DNA of 64,000 bases from Neckera pumila. Its lineage: Eukaryota; Streptophyta; Bryopsida; Hypnales; Neckeraceae. Position 1 is the stretch's first letter; each line of letters opens with the position of its first letter. The stretch covers positions 20,629,660 through 20,693,659 of the forward strand of contig OZ018414.1 of the NCBI GenBank assembly GCA_963969595.1. Reading direction: 5' to 3'. The notes beneath the pieces were generated by a model. It had not been told where the DNA came from and did not search any database. It was given only the letters and a program-made list of their open reading frames with translations. The translations under genes and the position numbers were made by a program. This document shows, piece by piece, positions 36,284 to 48,764 of this stretch.

Positions 36284-37285
36284 GCTTATAGTGAATGCAA
36301 TCACCTCTTAGAAGGTTGCTTCAAGAGAAGACTAAGCTTACCTTAGGCCTCAGCTAATGTTGCTTGAGGCTATCTCTAGGCTTGTCAAAATTTGTGTGAA
36401 TGTGATTATGCGTAGCCATGTCGGTGTGGACAGTTTCCCTCAAAGGCTATGACACACATTAAACACTTGGAACGATTCTTCAAGGAACTAAATCTGGGTA
36501 CTTCATGCCACTGAAAATTGCAGAAGGATAGAGGGGCAGTGAGAGTGCTCCCCATGTACCATACAATTAGTCCTTTTCTTTTTTTTCAAATTCTAACCCA
36601 GTTTTAGAATTGAAAGGTTTTTTTTCCTTTCCTTCTTGATCTCAACCATGAAATGAAGTACAAGAATTCTACACTGAATAGGGGTATTTAGGGGACCAAA
36701 AAATTAAAGGGACTTATTCTCAAAAACTGTAGATGTTTGAAACATGATCTACAATCCCCGTACACTTCAATAACTATTGATGTACAGAAAAGGTAGAGAT
36801 TTATATAGTATGAGATGTTGATTGATTAGTAGGGGTCCCCTTAACACTCCTATTCAGTGTAGTTTGTTATCTATTTTTAAGAATCAAAAGTTATGAAATA
36901 TGAAGTTCTTTCAACAATTGGATGTGGACTGGTCAATCATTAGGAAAATTTTGAGGCCTGCAAAAGGCCGCCAATTTCTGATTTTTGGCACCCCGGCAGT
37001 GCAAGTACAGAAAAATAAAAAATTATTTTTTTTCAAAAAAAATTATTTCAAAAAAAAAATATTAAAAAATTAAAAAATATTTAGATGTGCTGATGTGGCG
37101 CTGACGTGGCACAAGTAGTGCCACATCAGTTCAATTTTTTAATATAAAAAAAATTCTTTAATTGCACCAAAATTGCAAAGGGGAGGGGGGGGGGGGGGGT
37201 ACAGAACTAATGACCTTATTGAGGCCTGAAAACTTTTGTAATGGACCAAAATGCATAAATGCACTATTAATAAAGTTAGTGTGTC
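36284..37285. other. Unannotated stretch with inverted motif and G-run
   Basis: Near 37089-37129 CTGATGTGGC and GCCACATCAG face each other around a TGACGTGGCA stretch, a motif common in plant DNA-transposon ends, but I cannot find the other end of an element. A G-rich run follows at 37181-37199. Confidence 0.5.
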
Positions 37286-37289
37286 TTAA

Positions 37290-38214
37290 CCCCTAAAGGA
37301 CCTCAAGGCATTTATTTTGCCTAAAAAACTCTCAAAATTGCCATTTCTATAGCAAAGAATAAAAAAATTTGAAAATTGTTTGTTTTTTCCACATCTAACC
37401 ATAGAATCTTACACCTAACTAGTATGAGAGTGTGTGGAAAAAAATTCAAAATTTTTGATCGCATAGATTGCAAGATATATGCGTTTAAAGTGAAAAAATA
37501 AATTTTTCAGCACATTGCGAGACTAGATTTTTTGACTTTGGACATTTTTAACTTAACATTTTTGCACTACATAGTTTTGAGCTTTGAATCTTTATAGTGG
37601 AGAATTGAGTTGAGAGTCTAGGAAAAAAAAAGAAATTCAAAAAAACTTAATTATCATTCTTAATAAAATTGTTAAATAGAAATAAGTACAAGATAGAAGA
37701 AAAATCTAAAATATTCATATATTTTAGATGGAACTAAAATGCACTAATCCCAATGGTGAGATTGTTCTAGCAAGTAAACTAAACCATGCAAAAGAAAAAA
37801 ATTTGAAAAATTTGAAAAATTGCAATCAAAAATGAATCCTACAAGTGTTTTTTTTCAAAAAGATGCTCTAACTGCCCAAAAAACAAGAATGTCTATAACT
37901 TTCTCATAACAAATCCAAATAGAATGAATCAAAGCTTTTCAGATAGACAAAAATATAATCTATGAGAAGAAAAAATTCAAATTTTTGTCCATTTTTTTTT
38001 GGCTGCTCGGACTGCCCCATGTCCCCTATTTTGAGCTTATTTAGTCATAACTATTGTTTTCGGACACCAATTGTAAAAAAAATTATGTTAACACAAAGCT
38101 TATTAGTTTTTCTATCTCCAAAAGAAGTTTCAAAAAATCACGACAAAATTTCAGCCTGTAGGTACCTGTCCAAAAATCCATTTGTCCCCTGAAGAAACAA
38201 TAGTCCTTTAGGGG
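37290..38214 (-). mobile_element. TTAA element A8
   Basis: A 925 bp copy in reverse orientation. The left flank is TTAA (37286-37289), with start CCCCTAAAGGACCTCAAGGC; the right end GTCCTTTAGGGG is followed by TTTAAA, so TTAA is present one base further out. Family blocks are clear. The plus frame at 37962-38192 is repeat-derived. Confidence 0.91.
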
Positions 38215-38219
38215 TTTAA

Positions 38220-38930
38220 ACAAACTTTCAAGTTTTAAATTTCTTTTGTAAATCACCTACATCTAATTGTTTTCATTATAAGATATGCCTTTAGTAATTT
38301 CAAACATTTCTAATGCATTCAATAAGATAGGAGCACATGAATGCTCTGATCTTTTAAAAAATAATTTCTACAAAATAAAATAAATAATTTTATTGGATCC
38401 AAGACTCCCTTGTATGTGGAAGATTCCCTTACTTCCAATAAATTAAAGGAGGTTGACTTTTGACCCTCCTTATTAGAATGTGCAAAGTAAAAGCATGAGC
38501 TTGCATATCTTTCGGAAAATTCCAACCTAATTTTTAGTGAGATTAGTGGTGTCCTGGGAGCACACGAAGTCGGAATGAAGTCAACAAAGGTTATTTTTGG
38601 TTTTTGGCCATGGTTGCTTGTCCAAGGCTGAGGAGCCGGAGGGAGATACAAAATCGGGGGTCTAGAGTGGTGGGATTTTTGTGGGGGACAATGGATTTTA
38701 GCGCTTGAGGTTTTATCCTAGTGCAGCTCATACTATCCTGCCACAAAAGCTTTTGATTGGGCAATGTAGAAGCAGTGAAGACGCTGCGCAGTCTCGGAAT
38801 TGCACTCTAGAAAGTAGAAGTCCAACTAGAGCAATCAAATGATTAGCAACGTCTGTAGAAAATTTTAATCAAATTCAGTTTTAATTGTTCTCTATATGAA
38901 GACAATAGATTCCCAAAGCACCTCCTCCAG
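38220..38930. other. Unannotated stretch with LTR-like fragment
   Basis: The part 38478-38580 is related to 17307-17643 (GAGCTTGCATAT, GGGAGCACACG, CGGAATGAAGTC). The 110-residue minus frame at 38319-38651 overlaps it and is probably chance. Confidence 0.5.
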
Positions 38931-38948
38931 TGTTGGAATCAAGCCTGG

Positions 38949-40171
38949 GTGGGCGTTCTTTTTGAAGTAGGATTTTTAGGGTTTTGGGCACAGGTCAACG
39001 TAAACATTTGGATCATTGTGGTGGCGATGGAGCACCCGACATACGCTAACACTTTGAGGGCGAGGCTGAAGCAAGCGCCATCAACTTTGACTTGGACCAG
39101 CCAAGGTCAAAGCTGTGAGGCGGCCATGAAGGATGACGAGATCGAACCGAAATTAATCATTGCGGTCTTGAGCATGGCGAGGAATGCGGCAATTCATCCA
39201 ATAAAACCCACCCCGATGGTTTTGCTTGTAGCGCTGCAGGCTTCTTCATTTGCAATACAACGCTAGAAGTTCAGGTCAATTATGATATCATGAAAAAGAA
39301 ACGGAGAGGTTGAGGAAGTACACTATGGTTGCCTACTTTGTTGGAGGGAATCAAGCTCAGTCCACTTTAGCCCAATGGATCAATGTTGTTCATAAGCAAA
39401 TTGGAGAGTGGGTTGGGCTAGGACGCGATATAGGTAAGGCTTCTTTCATAATGTCACGAAGCAAAGCAGTGCTACGCAAAAAATGCTTATGCTTTCCTTC
39501 CATCACTCTAGATGGAGAATCTGCATCCTTCAATCGTGGACCACCGGATTCAACACTAAAAGTCTTGCCAAAATGAAAGTTCCAGTCTACATCACCCTGA
39601 AGAGAGTCCCTGAGGCATTTTTAGAGGTCACAAAGGAAATTGTAAGGGGGCTGGGCGATAGGAAAAACGCTACTTCACTTGATCAACACTTTTGGGTCAC
39701 ACTTCAAGCTGACAGAGGATGGCAAACACAAATTGTGGTGACTAACGCCAGCTTGAAGGAGAGAATAATAATTAACGTAGACTATTGTAATCTCCCTATC
39801 CAATGTGTAGAATTTGCCTATCTATAGAGCACCTTGTCAAGGATTGCCCAAAAGCTAGGAAACGCACATCTTTAGTGGAGGCAAAAGCCTCAAAAGGAAT
39901 TCCAAAGGCCGTTGATGAGGTAGAGAAGGGACAAGAGCTCAACTCAAAGGAGAAAAGCCCTAAAATTGATCTCCCCCCCTTCCCCCCACCTAACGCAAAA
40001 AAAGGCCATACCCACCCAATTATATTAGACAACGAGGATTCAAAGGACAAAGCAGAGAAGGGGGTAGGCATAGACACCGATAATCAGAGGCCAAACAAGG
40101 AGATCGAGGAGAACAACTGGGTGGAGATCAACCAAAATATAAAGCCAAACCGACCCAGCTCTACTCGATAG
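38949..40171 (+). pseudogene. LINE ORF1 remnant (DUF4283-like, zinc knuckle)
   Basis: ORF1 proteins of plant LINEs bind RNA and help reverse transcription. Here the protein is spread over four frames: 38949-39266, 39310-39576, 39483-39827 and 39803-40171. The DUF4283-like pattern is visible as YTMVAYFVGG, then ILQSWTTGFN, VPVYITLKRVPEAFLE and an IINVDYCNLPIQC segment. That leads into a CCHC knuckle (C-x2-C-x4-H-x4-C, CRICLSIEHLVKDC). After it comes a charged, low-complexity tail rich in K, E and P. At least three indels break the frame, so no protein can be made. The zinc knuckle itself is intact. Confidence 0.82.
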
Positions 40172-42500
40172 AACACATCAGTAAGGATGGCAATATGGAG
40201 GGCAATCCAACCCAAACTAGTCCACCCTGAATACAATCATGCAAAGGCCACAAGGGGGGGCTAAGCACCCCGAGTTTGTAGGAAGGAAGCATCAAAAGCA
40301 CCACCATTAGTCCCCCTCCAGAAGTGCCACCTACAACCACTTTGGAGAACAATGAGTTGATAGAGAGAAGAACCACCTCGACTCTCGCAGAGCCTGACTC
40401 CCGCATCATCGAGCCGTGAATCCTATTGCCAAGGACGGTCAACTTCAACGCCATGGTCCCACCAATTCAAGGAGTGACACCACAAGCCCACAATTCTAGG
40501 CCCCATAATACAGGGAACGCTGCAGAAGGCACATGACAAGACAAAGACACAATAATAGATAACCATGAAGAAGAGATGGTGAGGTCTAGTCAAGTGCCAA
40601 CGTTTCCTCCTGCAGGTGAGACTAAGGATTGTGGAGATTTTTGGCTCACAAGATGTGCCCAAGGTAATAGCTTCAGAATTGTCAACCTCCTTGCTGATGC
40701 CCCCACCCACCTGCCGCGTGCTTCACAAGAGGACCCTAGATCCTCTTGCCGGCCAAAAAGATGGATACTCTCTTGACCTCAATGCGTCAATAAAGAACTC
40801 AATGTGAGTGGCAACATTGGTTAGTAGAGGTAAAGACTCGTAGGGATTCCCTCCCCCAATCCGTATATCCACAGCTCCTTCAAATCAGGATCTGGGTGAA
40901 CCAATTACACTCGTATCCCAATAATAACCGGCCTTGCAACGGATTTACACCAAGAGTTTCTAGAGTTTTTTTGAACCAGAAGAGGTGGATCTGTCGTCAT
41001 GCCACAATAAAAAGGGATAACACTCAATCAACAAGCGCAAATGAGAGAAGCCTCTGAATCAACCAAAAGACTACGATCAACAATCCTAGCACAAAGCAAA
41101 GACACTCCTCGTAGAGATGGCCGCAGCGGAGGGATTATATCCACTGAGCTTTTTTCAGAGCTCCAACCCTCACCCCTTTATTATGAAAGTAACAATTGTT
41201 ATGCAGAACGTTCAAGGTCTAAACGCCTCGACAAAGTTGGACGTAGTAAGGGAGTATTATCAGCCCCTATTCAAGGAAGTGGAGGTGCTATGCCTACAAG
41301 AGCACCACCTAAGAGGCATTAAACTCGACAGATTGCGCCACTTTTTTGGGCCACAGGCAAGATTCTTTAGACATGAAACCACTCTGGGCTTTGGACACGT
41401 CCCTAGTGAAGAAGGAGTCAGCACTGGAGGCATATGCATGTAGGTGGCCCCCCATGTTGCGCAACTAATCATGGAATCTGGTTACTTACAATGTGGACGC
41501 GCGCAATGGATGTATTTAGATGGGCTCTCCGGTGGCGACATCTCTGTACTTAATGTGTATGCATCAAACAATGTTAGAAAGAGGTGCAATCTCTGGGAAT
41601 TCCTACCGATTGACCTTCCAAGGAACTGCAGATGGCTTTTGTGTGGAGATTGGAACTTTATAGAAAAGTAGATTAATAAATCAGATTTCAATGGTCGCAT
41701 CATCTCGGACGTGGAAAGCAAGGTGTTTTTTCTATTAATAACACGCCTTAGAAGTGGAAGACCACTTCCATGAGAACGAGAGAATGAAATTCTCATGGGA
41801 CAATCGTAGATGTAATGGATTGCGTTCACTGGCTCATTTTGAGAGATGCTACTCTTTTAGTTCAAATGGAGCCGGTCCCTCCCCAATAATGAAATACTCA
41901 ATCTTAGGCGACTCCTCCCACTTGGATCACCACCCAGTAATCCATAGGGTAGAGCTAGCACAAGCTTTTTAGAAGAAATCTGCCTATGAGATGAATTGCT
42001 TTCATATGAGGGACCCAACGATTTAAGAGGAAGTTTCGAGAATATGGAGTCAAAATCCAAGGATGGACTTCTTCAGCAAGCTCAAGAGAGAGGCAAAATT
42101 TTATGAAATTTATTGCATAAAAATGGCCAGTGAAAGTTAGCCTGAGATTGAGACTAGTAAGCTCACAGGAAGAACACTATGGGGACCCACTCAACCTCGC
42201 CATTCAAGAGCAAATTGCCACAGAGACGGGTAAATTGGAGAAATACCAAAGCCAAGGAAAATGTGTGAGGAGTCGGGTCAAATGGCTGAAATGTGGGGAC
42301 AAAAGCTCAAAGGAGTTCTTTCATGCAATGAGTCCCCACTCTAGTGCCTCCATTATTGGTGAGTTGGAAGACAATGAAGGGATCACCCGCTCAGATCAAT
42401 CCTCCTTCAAAGGAATCTGTTTGGGATTTTATCAAAAGCTGTTCACTGCTCTCCCTTAGACCGTGGCGCAAAAAGAGGTCGCCACCTTCACGCTTTCTTA

Positions 42501-42660
42501 ACCTACAAGGGAGTAGTGCCAATTGGGACATTTTTTTGTCAATTTAGACATTATTTTGTCAATTTTTGGTCAATTTGGAGATTTTCTTGACAAAGTTTTG
42601 TCAATTTGGACACTTTAGTCAACTAGGACATGTCAATTTGGACACTGTTTTCTTGTAGTG
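42501..42660. mobile_element. CACTA-type MITE in LINE ORF2
   Basis: 160 bp. The right end TTTTCTTGTAGTG is the complement of the classical CACTACAAGAAAA terminus. The left end ACCTACAAGGGAGTAGTGCC is a decayed version that still pairs on through GTGCCAATTG. It is flanked by a 3 bp duplication TTA (42498-42500, 42661-42663), as expected for CACTA elements. Internal GTCAATTTGGACA units are repeated. No coding capacity. Confidence 0.85.
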
Positions 42661-43355
42661 TTAGATCTATGATAGACTTATTGGAGACATGAAGCAAGCC
42701 TTTGTAAAAATAATCAACATGCGGAACTTGATCAGGCAGTCAAAGACTTAGGCTTAAGCAAAGCCTCGGGTCTAGATGGCATAATCACAGAGTTCTACAA
42801 GATTTGTTGGGACACCATAAAAGGCAATTTCCATAAAATGGTCTCCAATGCTGTGGAAGCCCAAGGCCTCCTGTTTGGGATCAACAAAGGCTTGATCACT
42901 CTATTGCACAAAGAAGATTCCTACAGCTGTCTCACCAATTGGAGGCCAATGACTTTACTGAACACAATATATAAAGTCTTCGCCAAGGTACTTCAACTCT
43001 GCTTCCAATCGGTGCTCATAAAAATTATAGACATAGACCAATCAGCATTCTTCCCTCTCAAATTCATTATGGACAACATCATGCTAACACATGAAACAAT
43101 AGCGTGGGCGGAGCAATCAAAGCAATTGTTGATATTTTTAAAGCTCAACTTCACCAAGGCTTTTGACACCGTAGAGTGGAACTTTCTTCTTCGAGCCATG
43201 GCAGCCTTTGGAATTCCACAAGATTTTATAAACATGACGGAGATGCTTCTTCACGATGCCCAAGCGTCTGTCAAAGTGAATGGTTCCATATCCATTGCAT
43301 TTCCCATTATGAGAGGGGTGAGATAGGGTTGTCCTTTAGCTCCTTATTTGTTTTA

Positions 43356-43799
43356 AGGTAAAGCAGCCCATTGTGGTCAGAATTAGGAGTCTGCCATCAT
43401 CCCATCACCGAATATTTTCAATTTTGTTCCCATGTAAAGACAAGCATGAGAATTTGTGAAGGCAATTGAAATCATAATTTTCAGACAGAGTATGAATTAG
43501 CTATGAATTTCTCAAGTGTTCAGCCCAAAGAAGTTGGCAGACTACCCCAAAACCAACTGCAAGTGTATCCATAATGCTCACCTACCTCTTCTAAAGGAGA
43601 CAAATTTTTTTTATATATGTGGATGGCCATAAAAAGTCACTTCCTACGATGACTTACACTGAAATTACTGCATGTTCCTAATAAGGTCACTAATTACTCC
43701 ATTGAAGTTAGGTGAGATATTGATTGTGGTCAGAAAAACCACAATGGGGTCATGATGTGTCCCCCATGGGTCATTTGACCACAATGGACTACTTTACCT
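43356..43799. mobile_element. TA-flanked MITE, copy 2, in LINE ORF2
   Basis: A 444 bp relative of 35853-36281, with ends AGGTAAAGCAGCCCATTGTG and CACAATGGACTACTTTACCT and TA on both sides. It splits the reverse transcriptase just after PLAPYLF. The terminal repeats are about 24 bp. Non-coding. Confidence 0.9.
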
Positions 43800-46290
43800 T
43801 AGTAGTTGCCAAAGGTTTCACACAATGGCAAAAATAGGAGTTGTAGCAGGGTTGATCAAAGGCATCCATCTTGCCAAAAGCGAAAGGCAACAAGTAATTG
43901 CCCAGTTTGCAAACAACCTCTCCCTAAACGTGCTAGGGGAACAAGCCCCAACACGACAAATGATCGTCCTACTTGACAAATTCTATCTAGCCTCTGGACC
44001 AGTTCTAAATTGGGGCAAGTTGCGGGGCTATTGGTACTTGGGTCCAAACAACAAAAGACCAGATGGATGAATCAATTAGACATTGTTTGAATGGAAGGAG
44101 ATAAACTTAGCAAATTCTTAAGGACTCCTTTGGCCTTAGCCCTGCAGCCTCTTCGGTAGACAACTTCCACAAAGAAAGAACATCAAAACAGCTACAACAT
44201 CGGTGCATTGCAAAAATCAACTCTACGGGAAGGGAATTATAGTCAACAGAGTGCTTCTCTCCTCCATCATGTTCTTTTTTAGCCAGATGGGGCGACACAT
44301 TGGCAAGAATTAAAAAGGTGACATCCTCGGTGCAAAGCTACATGTGGTCCGGCTCCATACACCGCTCTAGAACCAAAGTGGCTTGGATTTAATGTTGCCA
44401 AACAAGAGACAACAGGGGGATCAACATGATCAATCCTCAGGATGCACTTATTGTGTTAATGGTCAAGTGGGTCTTAAAAGCATGCAAACCAGGTACTTCT
44501 AATTTACATATCTTGTTGAGGTTCCGCTTGAGCAGCTTCCAACCTTATCCCGGTGGTCACTGGGCCCACAATATGGAGTTTTTTGCAATTGCACGTGCCC
44601 AAGCCCAAAAATTCAACTACATAGAACAAAGTCAGCACCTCTCGGAAGAAGCTGCAGCCTGACCTAAGACTAGTGCGATCGAAGACCCTTGAAAAGGTGG
44701 GAGGCAAAAGATTTTGGTTGTCCTAATTTGTCCCAGTAATTGGCCCAAGCTTCTCTAAAGCGAGAGTTGCCCAATTCCACCAAGAAAGTTTGCAAAAAAT
44801 CCAAGATGCTTAATACCAAGGGCGGTTACTAACTGCTCATGAAGCTTGTGACATATTTGGTTTGTGACCAACAGATTCAGTGGTGTGGCTCGTAGCTATC
44901 TCGGCAATCTAGGCTCAATGGGAAGCGTTGCTTACAGATCCGTTGCCTTGAGCCAAGCTAGGTGAATGGATGGTGTGGTATTTCAATGGTAACGCCCTTT
45001 TGCCCCACACTGTTGTCCAGATTCCCTTGGGCGGCTCCACACACATTGGAAGCCCACTTTGCAATTGGCCATTGGATTGGAAATCTCCAGGATTCACTAT
45101 CCTCTGAAAATCCAACATGTTGCTAGCCAATCCCTCTGAGAGTCGGGCTTGCAGAGACCGTGTCTTAACTGGCGAGTTTCATAGAGTCAGAACTGTTGAG
45201 ATTTTGAAAGGGCCAGAAAAGACTGCAGTTTGCCTCTTCTATAGCAAAATTGAAGGCATGGAGTGGAATCCTAGGAAACTTGAATGGGACGGGGGAGGAC
45301 AGGAACTACCCTTCATGGGATTCACTGCAAGATTAGGACACAACTTGCTGAAGAAGCTGCACAAGGTGCCCAACACAATGGTTGAAAAATGGGGTGGAGC
45401 TCTTCCCATTGACTTTTGATTGCTGTGAAAAACAGTGTGGCCTCTAGAATGCAAGAAGCAAGGAATTTGGCATGCTACGGCTCATATGGCAGAAGCAGTG
45501 GCAGTAAACAAATGGAGGGGGAGGATCAATGACGGAACTGACACTAGTTGCCCTATGTGCCCTCGGCGATTGGAGGAGACAATTTTCCATTGTTTATGGG
45601 AATGTCTCCCGGCCCAAAGCGCATGGCAATGGGCCATCCACATTATGAACGTGTTGTTGTTGGTGCAAATGCCCAAGGCCTGTAGAGACCACTAATTTAG
45701 AGACATGGGATTTTTTCTATCAATATTCTCCAAAATTTCAATCCTTCAAAAGCTTCTGGCTTGAAATTTACACGACAGTCATCTGGTGTCTTTGAACTAA
45801 GTGGAATGGTATGGTATTCAACTCAATCAAGTGGTCCCCGGAGCATCTACTCCAGCACATTTGGAGAGAACTCATCGATTACGGATGGGCCGAGTGGGTC
45901 AACGTTTGCTCCAAGAAGAAGAGATCTCCGGACACGTGTCGCAAACTACTCAACGCCTTTACTAGGAGGAGATGCAAGTTCAATGTATTTGCTAGAATGG
46001 AAGCCGGGCGACCTTACTGGGCAACATCCAGCGCGAGTGCCGGCTTTATTTTTCAGCCACCTAAGAATTCTCCGGATGCAACGTGACAAGGTTGGGGCCG
46101 CCTCGCAGCCTCTCGTTGTAATGTGTCCTTGGTTATCTTTGTCTTTGTTGGTTGTCAGTCCAAATGGATGGGGGTGTCTATCGGTTTGGAGTCTTTGTTT
46201 GCTTCCACTAGGCCACTTGTGTCTGATATTTTCTTACTTTCTAGAGCCTCTCTAACAACCCTAGCTAGTCCCCTTGTCAAAAAAGGTAAC

Positions 46291-46392
46291 CTCCAAAAAG
46301 TAGATTTGTAACCTTTTACTGATCCCAATTGGCGCTAGCGTTAGATGGATTTTTTATGCCGGAATAGGAGGTTGAGGGAACCTTAGACTAAA
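46291..46392. other. Junction between LINE and LTR-like repeat
   Basis: A short stretch with no assignable feature; it holds TTGGCGCTAGCG at 46330, which resembles no primer-binding site I can name. Confidence 0.4.
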
Positions 46393-46567
46393 TATAGCCT
46401 TCTGAAGCCAATGGCGCAATCCGATTGTGATTTGGAGTTGATTTCCAAATGTTAGAGTTATGGACTAGCGTAAAATCCCAAAATAGGTGAAAATCCCAAA
46501 ATAAATGAAAATTTAAAGTGATAGGATTACCTAGGTTTTTTGAAAGGAGGTGGGTGCTTTCAAAGAG

Positions 46568-46577
46568 TATAAAAGGG
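46568..46577 (+). promoter_or_regulatory. Putative TATA box of LTR-like repeat
   Basis: TATAAAAGGG sits at the place corresponding to TATATATAAG in the other copy; conservation of a TATA element in both copies supports a promoter. Confidence 0.5.
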
Positions 46578-47913
46578 CATCCATTTCCCTCTCAAACCAC
46601 CCCCATTTTTGTTTTGAATCCGTAGGGTCCAATTTATGTCGGATTTTTTGGCGTTTTAGCCAAAAACCTTAACGGTGTGTTTTTGGAACACTTTTGTTGA
46701 TATTTTTAAGCTTTGTGAAGGTCCTTGGGGGTCCTTCCAAGTTGTGTGTATCTCTTTGTATTCTTATTGTGGACGCTACTATAGTCACGGATTATCTTCC
46801 GGGTGTTTTTGCTCTTGTATTAATCCTAGAGCAATCCCCCACCGTACCTTGGTGATGCCACTTTAGGGGGCCTTTAGCGTAGAGTTTTGAGTCTTGTACT
46901 AACGTGTCTTGCACAATTTCGTGTGTGCTAAGATTAACTAACAACTGGTGGCACTAGGGCGTCTTGTGCATCTTTGTTGGTGAACTAGTCTCTATCAAAA
47001 GTTACACTTGCTTGCTTGTGGGTCCCTCTTAGATGGTGAAGCTTTGACTTAATGGATTAGAAAAATTTGGTGTCTTTCACAAAATCCTTGGGACAGCAAA
47101 GCTTTGACTTAGTGGGTTAGAAAAGTTTGGTAGTTTTTACAACAAATATCGGGTACCCCCTCCTCCTTTATGGAAATCTAGGTCCGGCAATTAGTTTCCA
47201 AATATCCACGAAGGAGTCTACATTTGGTTTCCAATATCCAACAAAAAATTAAGCAAGCTTGACTCCAGCAAGCTGGCACCAACCAACCAGATACCAACGG
47301 CCGGGCACCAACCAAGTCGGCACTAGCAGTTGGGCTACCTCTCATTCTCTTTTTTTAATTTTTTCCTCTCTCTCTTAATCAAAGAAAAAATCCCAAATTA
47401 AAGGGGGGGAGAAGGAAGAAAGATTAAAAGTGGAATTAATTAGAAGTAGATTAGGTAGATAAAAGAATAGAGGAGGTAGAGTAGACTAAGTAGGAAAGAA
47501 GTAGGATTAGTTAGAGTAGAAGTAGATTGAAAGAAAGAAAAATAGACTATAGAACCAAACTAAAGAGGTAGAAGAGGATGAAGAATCGAAGGAAATGTAG
47601 TACAATTTAGGAAGCAAGACCTCATTACGCTTTCATACACCCAAAACAACACCATCACACATTCTCTTGCATTCACCAATGTCTGAAAGCTCTCAACTAG
47701 GTCGCCTTGCATTGTGGAGAAGAAGGGAAGAGAGGAAGATATAGGATTAGGAAGCAAGGAGATAGGGTTAGATAGAAAATCTCAAGGCTTTTTCTTGTCC
47801 ATTAGAAGAAGGATTAGGTATTTATTGGGCATAAGTGCCCATTAAACCTTGCCTTGGAGGGCAAGCGAGGATGGTTGGAAGCCACTAGCACTGTACGCGC
47901 GTTAGGAGGAATC

Positions 47914-48029
47914 ATGGCTAAAGAAAAGAAGGGATCAAAGAAGGAAATAAGGAGAAGAGATAAAGAAAAGAAGAAAAGGAAAGGAAAAAAAGAGGAAGAA
48001 GAAAAGGAAAGGAGAAAAAAAGGGAATTA
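47914..48029. other. Long purine tract with small Lys/Glu frame
   Basis: From 47962 to 48026 every base on the plus strand is A or G. An ATG at 47918 opens a short frame reading MAKEKKGSKK and then almost only K, E and R, ending at TAA. The composition explains the open frame; coding is unlikely. Confidence 0.6.
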
Positions 48030-48764
48030 ACTAGATCCAAGAACTTGTATTAAAGAATCAAGCTTTTTCAAAAGAAATGCGAATCTAAACATTTGACAAA
48101 TACCAAGGGGAGCAAAGTGGTGGAAGGAGGGAACCTCAACAACCTCATCAATGACCTTCAATTCAATATGGGTACTAAACCCTGCTCCTTTCCATTTAAA
48201 TTCACCTAAATTAGCAAGTCCAAGTTGAAGCCGAGGACTAGAGTAGGTAGGACAAAAAGTCAAGTTCATTTTGAGTTTAGAACCTTATAGTAGGGGTTTG
48301 GAGGTTTTCAAAAAGGTAAACTGTTCTAGCTAGAATATCTATCTATGATGCTATGCAATTCGTAGTTCCAGATGTTCATACAATATGTATGGGATACGTA
48401 GAACTTGGAGTCAAAACAAAGAAGTTGTGGCAGATGAACTTCTGCATATAAATTGGATGAAATATATCTAGGATCATCCAAAAGGGATGAAAATGAAACT
48501 CTAAGAAGTAAAAAAATCTAACAAGTAAAATAAAAATAAAAATCAGATTGAGGGGATAAATCAGTGGTAATTAGCAGATGAAGTTTTCAATGCCAATTAA
48601 CAACCAAACTTCATCCATTTATAACTTCCGATAGAAAAAGTTGATTTAGAAGTAAAATAGTAATTCGGAATGGTAAAAATAAACTCGTCAAAGCATAAAT
48701 GTAAAACTGTCCAAGATCAGTAAAAATCCAGTGAATTCTTATTGCTAGATAATTTAGGAGTTAA

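Larger units (their letters stand above)
41117..46086 (+). pseudogene. LINE ORF2 remnant (endonuclease, RT, zf-RVT)
   Basis: The endonuclease part runs from about 41183: QNVQGLN, LCLQEHHLRG, NVYASNN, LLCGDWNF, then FSWDNRR and DHHPVIHRVE in a second frame. Reverse transcriptase follows at 42838-43326: NWRPMTLLNTIYKV, DQSAFF, and LKLNFTKAFDTVEW, where the catalytic Asp of motif A is Asn. RGVR-stop-GCPLAPYLF comes next and, after a MITE, FANNLSL (43907-43927), where motif C should be FADD. The zf-RVT is at 45435-45695 (CPMC, ETIFHCLWEC). In-frame TAG stops lie at 41441, 41669, 42457 and 43324. The loss of all three catalytic aspartates means the enzyme could not work. Confidence 0.88.
38931..46290 (+). 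mobile_element. Near full-length, inactive plant L1-type LINE
   Basis: The order ORF1 (DUF4283-like plus zinc knuckle), apurinic endonuclease, reverse transcriptase and zf-RVT is that of plant L1 elements. Both ORFs are broken by stops and frame changes, and two small DNA transposons have landed in ORF2. The ends are approximate: the 5' end is placed just before the first ORF1 frame, and the 3' end near the CAAAAAAGG at 46278-46287, which may be a decayed poly(A). I could not find a target-site duplication. Confidence 0.85.

Noticed and set aside
38319..38651. 110-residue minus frame as a gene
   Set aside because: Overlaps a fragment related to the LTR-like repeats at 17.3-17.6 kb; no recognised domain.
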